A stretch of DNA of 45,328 nucleotides from a virus, in the IMG/VR virus record IMGVR_UViG_3300031708_000010, positions 1 to 45,328 of that record; one strand, written 5' to 3'. The notes below the pieces were generated by a model. It saw nothing but the letters and a program-made list of their open reading frames with translations, did not search any database and was not told where the DNA came from. Shown one piece after another: positions 41,236-45,328 of the stretch. The position numbers were made by a program, and so were the translations under genes. The stretch's first letter is position 1. Every line of letters begins with the position of its first letter.

Positions 41236-42137
41236 GTTTCATGCTTATCAGGCTCGTTGAGCGGCAGTTCCGCCGCATCCGCCGCATCCGCGCGCGGAGC
41301 GCGCGGTCTTTCGATGAACATGTCAGGCGCAGCCAAAGCGGCGCTAATCCGTTGGCGGGCTATATCAAAGTAGGCAGGCTCGATTTCGATGCCAGTAAAC
41401 CGCCTGCCAGTCTTGACTGCGGCAACGCCAGTCGTCCCGCTTCCCATAAATGGATCGACTACCATTTCGCCAGGGTCCGTATAGGAGGCGATCAGATCGC
41501 GAGGGAGGGCTATCGGAAAGACGGCTGGATGCCCCGGTCCAATCCCGCCACCGGTCTTGGACCGCTCCCGCATCACGCGGATCACGCTATCGCCCATACG
41601 GAATTCTTGAGTTTTCAAATCGGTATGCGACCATCGGCCTGGCGTCCCATCAACTTTGCGCAGCCCCGACGATCCGCCTCGCGATCGGCCGGCATGCGTA
41701 CACGGGACGATTTTGTTTGGCTTCCTGCTGGCCCGGTTGAAGTGGAAGACAAATTCATGAGCTGGCGCGAGACGCCCCACCCAATCGCCTGGAAGCCCAG
41801 GCCCTTGGTCCCAGACGTACCAGCCGAAGAAACGCCACCCAGCTGCGCGCATATCGGCAATGAACGGCTCCCAATAGGGGACAACCTCTCCGTCGCGATG
41901 GATAAGCCCGAGATTGACCAAAACTTGGGTATCGCCGCGGTCTTGAATCCCTGCCAGCGCGCCAGAAACGAGCGAGCGCCAGTCGCCAATCTTCTGGCCA
42001 TAGTCGCGTTTCTGCCCATAGGGCGGGCTGGTCATCACCATGGCGGCGCGCGCTGGGAGACTAGACATAATCTCCCGTGCATCCCCCATATGTATGGTGA
42101 CTCCTTCCGCCAAAGTTTCCGTTACCATTTCCCGCAT
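41214..42137 (-). CDS. DNA methyltransferase, beta class (N4-cytosine or N6-adenine)
   Basis: A 307-residue protein from ATG 42137 (AAGAAGGG ahead). Catalytic motif IV is TSPPYG (about residues 36-41), and the cofactor motif I is DPFMGSGTTGVAA (about 228-240); IV before I places it in the beta group. The central DNA-recognition region (100-200) is Trp- and His-rich. TSPPY is common in N4-cytosine enzymes, but the base cannot be settled here. Likely role: protecting phage DNA from host restriction. No cognate restriction enzyme gene is seen. Confidence 0.85.
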   Translation of the reverse strand: MREMVTETLAEGVTIHMGDAREIMSSLPARAAMVMTSPPYGQKRDYGQKIGDWRSLVSGALAGIQDRGDTQVLVNLGLIHRDGEVVPYWEPFIADMRAAGWRFFGWYVWDQGPGLPGDWVGRLAPAHEFVFHFNRASRKPNKIVPCTHAGRSRGGSSGLRKVDGTPGRWSHTDLKTQEFRMGDSVIRVMRERSKTGGGIGPGHPAVFPIALPRDLIASYTDPGEMVVDPFMGSGTTGVAAVKTGRRFTGIEIEPAYFDIARQRISAALAAPDMFIERPRAPRADAADAAELPLNEPDKHETKMAREA

Positions 42138-42152
42138 CGGCGGACCCTTCTT

Positions 42153-42718
42153 TCACGAGAACCTCGCCTTGAACCCAGGCCTAAGCCATTTTAGTTCGGT
42201 GATTCCGGGCGCGTCTTTGTCCCAGACGAACCAAGCGTATGCCGTTGTGCCGCTACCTTTTGGATCGACACCCTTGGGGTAGAAGGTAAGGCGTTCGCTG
42301 AATACCCAAACACGGGACGGGGTGTTCTCGCAAAGATCGTGTTCGCCCGGTTCGCCCCCTCAAGGAAAGCCAAACGCAGAAGCAGCGCAAGCTTCTTACG
42401 GGCGTGCTTCACTCCCTTTGCAACAAATCCCTCGGCGCAGTTGTAAGGCGGATTTGTCACGATGTTGTCGGCAACTACCGGTGTATGAAGAAAATCAACG
42501 CCGTCTCCTAAAGCAGCGTAGCCGAGCTGGTAGAGATCGGAGCTAAAGACCGAGCATCCTGTCTCTTTGAGGACCTCGGACATAGCCCCGTCGCCGCACG
42601 CGCATTCCCAAATTTCACCTTCGAACCGTTCGCTCACGATGAGGGCGAATGTCGCCCACCGTGGCGTCGGGTAGAAATCGGGACCGTCGAGATCAGCTGT
42701 TCTCCTCATTGTTACCAT
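42153..42718 (-). CDS. Second DNA methyltransferase-like protein, apparent frameshift
   Basis: From ATG 42718 (another at 42709) the protein reads DGPDFYPTPRWATFALI, WECACGDGAMSEVL (cofactor site) and VTNPPYN (catalytic site, NPPY type of adenine methylases). At 42332-42334 (AAA on the plus strand, TTT in the gene) the frame is lost. One extra T would join it to RVWVFSERLTFYPKGV then AYAWFVWDKDAPGITEL and a stop at 42153, just before the next gene's ribosome site. The uncorrected frame instead ends at 42191. The cause may be a deletion, slippage or a sequencing error. Confidence 0.72.
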
Positions 42719-42974
42719 CCTGTTTTTTCTTAGCATAGCCGACAACCCAGAGGCCTGGCCCGGTGATCCTGGCGATGAAGTGATAAGGGCGATTGGCCTG
42801 CAGCGAGATTTTTAGACAGCGATCATTTTCGAGCGAGATGATTGTCTGCGTCTGATAGGCATGCGAGGCGTCGCCGTCGTGGTGCCAGCCGGCGCTCGTG
42901 CGAACTAAAGGCGCCGCGGCAAGCGCATTAAGCGCGGAAAGTTGGGTGGGGGTTGGACTCCTTTTTAGCATCAC
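42693..42974 (-). CDS. Unknown small protein
   Basis: A 93-residue protein beginning MMLKRSPTPTQLSALNALAA, with the helical opening of a small winged-helix-like or helical domain. The second part is beta-rich (HAYQTQTIISLENDRCLKIS, then PYHFIARITGPGLWVVGYAKK). It overlaps both neighbours (the methyltransferase start and the end of the coiled-coil gene), as in a compact early operon. Function unknown. Confidence 0.5.
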   Translation of the reverse strand: MMLKRSPTPTQLSALNALAAAPLVRTSAGWHHDGDASHAYQTQTIISLENDRCLKISLQANRPYHFIARITGPGLWVVGYAKKKQDGNNEENS

Positions 42975-43365
42975 TCATGGCCTCTTTAAGTTCGGCTTTC
43001 AATTTCTGCACGTCCTGCCAGTTAACTTGGGCTGCGTCCAGCTCGGTGCGGAGGTGATCGATTACTTCGGCATCAATCGCCTGACGAGCCTCAGCGCGCT
43101 CCACTTTTGTTCGCAGTTTATCAAGTTCAGCCTCGATGCGATCCTTTTCGTCGCGCAGAGCGTCGGATATGTCTACGGCACCGCGACGCAATCCTCTAGT
43201 TATTGAATGAGATTCTCGTTCTTGTGAGAGTTCGTCGCGCAGACTCGATATGACTTTCTGGTCGTCACGCCATCGTCCCTCCCAATATCGATTGGCTCCG
43301 GTGCCGCGCAACAATTCATTCAGTCTGGCGATCTCTGCGTCTTTTGACTCTGTTTCGTCAACCAT
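42928..43365 (-). CDS. Coiled-coil protein of the recombination operon
   Basis: A 145-residue protein from ATG 43365; GGAGG stands eight bases ahead, and the GTG at 43368 is the less likely start. Nearly the whole length is charged heptad sequence (AEIARLNELLRG, RDEKDRIEAELDKLRTKVER). It follows the RecT gene with TGA-GTG-ATG spacing. It could be a recombination accessory or a structural spacer; no family recognised. Confidence 0.5.
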   Translation of the reverse strand: MVDETESKDAEIARLNELLRGTGANRYWEGRWRDDQKVISSLRDELSQERESHSITRGLRRGAVDISDALRDEKDRIEAELDKLRTKVERAEARQAIDAEVIDHLRTELDAAQVNWQDVQKLKAELKEAMSDAKKESNPHPTFRA

Positions 43366-43368
43366 CAC

Positions 43369-44310
43369 TCAACCTCCCTGGTCCGCCTTGTCCGCAATCG
43401 GCTTGAGCCGATCCTTTGTAACCTCAAGTTTTTGCTTGAGCATCTTCGGAATTTTCTCCCACGCGCTGCGCAGCGATTCCTGTCCGTTCGCCGCGGCCTC
43501 TTCGAGACCATCGCGCAGGCGCATGATCTCATCATCATCGCCAATCAGCTGCGAAGACGTCGGCGTCTCTTTGTTTTGAGGTGGAAACACCTCTCCTGCC
43601 TCGCCGTCGATGATGACGACCTTGTCAGGGCTGATCCACGCGTGCTTGCCCTGTTCCTCGTGGGCCTCGTCCATGCGCGCCCCCAACGTCATCACGTTTA
43701 GTGGAAGCGACCGGGAAAGCCGACGCTTCCCAGATTTTTCGCACATCGCGGGGAACCCTATTGCAGGATCGTTCCACGGTGAATCAGATCGTTGTGCGCC
43801 GGGAGACCTGGCCTTGATGGCGATAAGATCGTCGATGCCGAGCACGTTGACAATGGCAGGACGTCCGATTGCCGTGCCGACGGCCCAACTAGCGATTATG
43901 CGCCCACGATTTCCTAGCACAGGTTTATGCCTGACGAAGGCACTCGATCCGAGTTCGTAGTCGAATTCATCACCATCACGCACCACAGAGCCTGTGATGG
44001 TGATCCCGCTGCGCGCCGCCATAGTTACATAGCCCTTATAGCCTATGACGAGTTGGGCTTTGTTTTTGAAGGGCAGAACATAGGCCTGCCCTGTTATGCC
44101 GTCGACCTCAAGACCAAGACAGGCCGCGCTCATAGCCGCATTGAACAGGCTTTGCCTATCGCATTCAAGCAGCTTTGGCAACCGCTCCACCGATATCTTG
44201 AGGGTGCGCATCAGGCGAGCGACCGGCATCGTATTCCCGAGCACCTCTGCGAAGCGCGGGGCGAGCGGGGCGAGCTGGCGTTCGAAGACGACCAGTGAAT
44301 TATCCTGCAT
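43369..44310 (-). CDS. recT: RecT-family single-strand annealing protein
   Basis: A 313-residue protein of usual RecT length (269-330). The core has the family pattern: LLECDRQSLFNAAMSAACLG LEVDG, then AYVLPFKNKAQLVIGYKGYV and EFDYELG. A later helix-rich region (AMCEKSGKRRLSRSLPLN) contains basic residues suited to DNA binding. The acidic/helical C-terminus (DEIMRLRDGLEEAAANG) is commonly variable. RecT anneals complementary strands during phage recombination and works with an exonuclease, encoded just upstream. It overlaps that gene by 11 nt. Confidence 0.88.
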   Translation of the reverse strand: MQDNSLVVFERQLAPLAPRFAEVLGNTMPVARLMRTLKISVERLPKLLECDRQSLFNAAMSAACLGLEVDGITGQAYVLPFKNKAQLVIGYKGYVTMAARSGITITGSVVRDGDEFDYELGSSAFVRHKPVLGNRGRIIASWAVGTAIGRPAIVNVLGIDDLIAIKARSPGAQRSDSPWNDPAIGFPAMCEKSGKRRLSRSLPLNVMTLGARMDEAHEEQGKHAWISPDKVVIIDGEAGEVFPPQNKETPTSSQLIGDDDEIMRLRDGLEEAAANGQESLRSAWEKIPKMLKQKLEVTKDRLKPIADKADQGG

Positions 44311-45208
44311 CTAGCATCTCCGTAACTGGCGCGACCGGCGGCGGGGAAGGGTGGTCCGGCACATACACAGAAATTCGCTTTGATTTCTCATTGCCGCCAA
44401 TTTTGACCTTGACGCCCTGCGGCAGAAGCACCGTCTCGTAATTGCGAGCGAGGGCCAAGAGCTGAGCACGTATAGGCTCGGCCCCCTTCTTGCCTTCCGA
44501 TTCCCGCGCTTTGTGGTGCTGGTACATCGAGACCATGTCACTCGTTTTGATGTGCTCGTAATCCTGGCTGAGATCAAGCGTGGTGCCGCGATCAGTCGGG
44601 AAAAGAGCAGTTAGAAAAGGAATCTCGATGGGCGCGCCGAACGGGTCTGGCTCTTCTTTGGCCGCCACCGAGGCGAAGAATTTATCCGCATCCGATTGAA
44701 GTTTTAGCCACAATTCCTCGATCGGCCGCCTTTCGAAATAAAACTGTTCGGCGCCGACCCAAGCGCAGATCACGCCCCACTCGAAGCTCCCGGCCTCGTT
44801 GCCTACAAACATCTGGGTTTGCAGCTGAATCTCGTGATGGCGCGGCACAGTCTTGCCGCCATCCCAGTCGCGCATCCAGACACCGTAATCAAAGCAACAC
44901 TTCGTTTCCAGCGCGCCAGGCCCGCGGTCCGGGCAGATGATCGTGGCGTCTCGTGTGGCACCTAGGAGGCCGCGCCGAAAATAGACGTCTGGGTTCGGGA
45001 TCACCTCTAGGCGCAGTTCCTCGGCGGCCTGCGCCAGGATGAGCGGCTGCATTTTCAGCCCCCATGTCATGCGCGGATTCGGCGCCTCATCGATCGGCAT
45101 GTCGCGAGCGAAGTGGTTCCACAATAGCCATCGTGTAAAATACGGGCTAGCGTTCCACAGCGCCGGTGCCTGTGTCGCGCTTATCGTGGCCTTGGTCACG
45201 TCAGGCAT
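44300..45208 (-). CDS. YqaJ-family exonuclease (RecE/lambda exo-like role)
   Basis: A 302-residue protein from ATG 45208 with GAGAGG ahead; the longer frame from 45319 is rejected because another gene covers it. It carries the YqaJ/lambda-exonuclease pattern: SATQAPALWNASPYFTRWLL, GLLGATRDATIICPD (Asp), ALETKC (Glu-x-Lys), and HHEIQLQTQMFV (Gln). These are the metal and DNA-binding residues of the two-metal nuclease. The next gene is RecT, so the two form the usual exonuclease-annealase pair. The C-terminal 70 residues are extra. Confidence 0.85.
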   Translation of the reverse strand: MPDVTKATISATQAPALWNASPYFTRWLLWNHFARDMPIDEAPNPRMTWGLKMQPLILAQAAEELRLEVIPNPDVYFRRGLLGATRDATIICPDRGPGALETKCCFDYGVWMRDWDGGKTVPRHHEIQLQTQMFVGNEAGSFEWGVICAWVGAEQFYFERRPIEELWLKLQSDADKFFASVAAKEEPDPFGAPIEIPFLTALFPTDRGTTLDLSQDYEHIKTSDMVSMYQHHKARESEGKKGAEPIRAQLLALARNYETVLLPQGVKVKIGGNEKSKRISVYVPDHPSPPPVAPVTEMLDAG

Positions 45209-45328
45209 TTTCGTTCCTCTCCATTTCATCGAGAAGGGTGATCGTGGACGAGGCCCATTCACGCATATAGCCAATGCACCAGGTCTCCGGAAATTCAATT
45301 CCCGGCGGCGGCTTGGCATCGCGAATCA
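45201..45328 (-). CDS. C-terminal part of an upstream early gene
   Basis: A frame open from the right edge ends with TGA at 45203-45201, overlapping the exonuclease start by 8 nt. The 41 visible residues (RDAKPPPGIEFPETWC then YMREWASSTITLLDEME) end in an acidic helix. Not identifiable; it shows that the early operon extends beyond the window. Confidence 0.55.
   Translation of the reverse strand, partial: IRDAKPPPGIEFPETWCIGYMREWASSTITLLDEMERNENA

Noticed and set aside
44300-45319. Longer start of the exonuclease gene at 45319
   Set aside because: The added residues overlap a better frame that ends at 45201, and a ribosome site stands before 45208.
1-45328. tRNA genes, integrase, repressor, insertion sequences, attachment sites
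   Set aside because: I looked for cloverleaf segments, tyrosine/serine recombinase motifs, transposase motifs and terminal repeats and saw none I could support.

Overview
The window is a contiguous piece of a tailed-phage (or prophage) genome with a P22-like head and short-tail plan. It is GC-rich, uses clear AGGAGG-type ribosome sites, and codes for many proteins with Sec or Tat export signals. The style fits a phage of an alphaproteobacterium of the Bradyrhizobium/Rhodopseudomonas kind, but the host is an inference: no host gene, tRNA, integrase, lysogeny repressor or replication gene is visible.

Layout. (a) 1-6132, plus strand: a block of exported, lectin- or hydrolase-like proteins lying before the packaging genes. 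It includes an SGNH hydrolase with a SPRY-like tail (2292-3758) and a GH16-like/IPT/SPRY protein (4261-6132), both with twin-arginine signals. (b) 6139-15357: packaging and head genes: large terminase, P22-type portal, five small unknowns, scaffold, and a P22-type coat gene. The coat gene is split by a 766-nt group I intron carrying an HNH endonuclease gene (exons 13374-13475 and 14242-15357). (c) 15442-20578: head-completion genes resembling P22 gp4 and gp10, interrupted by a minus-strand cluster of three tiny genes (16346-16984). (d) 20579-24773: small proteins and two signal-peptide-bearing beta-helix tailspike-like proteins. (e) 24790-30582: the internal/ejection region, in the order gp14-like, gp7-like, gp20-like, gp16-like. 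The gp16-like protein carries an N-terminal SleB-like cell-wall hydrolase domain. (f) 30572-31001: a second minus-strand pair. (g) 31011-41147: a secreted fibre-like protein, a lysis region (holin, small membrane proteins, RlpA-M15 endolysin), a zinc-ribbon mini-gene, an FN3-like exported protein, an SGNH plus beta-helix depolymerase, a sedolisin (S53) peptidase and a membrane-anchored coiled coil. A terminator follows near 41201-41235. (h) 41214-45328, minus strand: two DNA methyltransferase genes (one apparently frameshifted), two small unknowns, a RecT annealing protein, a YqaJ-type exonuclease and a partial upstream gene. This is the early recombination/modification operon, and it converges on the late operon.

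How the genes work together. Terminase, portal, scaffold and coat build and fill the head. The gp4/gp10-like proteins close it, and the gp7/20/16-like proteins leave with the DNA and open the wall. The spike, SGNH, GH16 and sedolisin proteins look like surface-degrading activities. The holin/endolysin set lyses the cell, and RecT plus YqaJ form an annealing-recombination pair. The most notable points are the coat-gene intron (a start at 14365 would lose 75 residues of the coat protein), about a dozen export signals on phage late genes, the phage sedolisin without a pro-domain, the duplicated SGNH enzymes, an 89-nt tailspike scar, and palindromic back-to-back ribosome sites at the two divergent gene boundaries.
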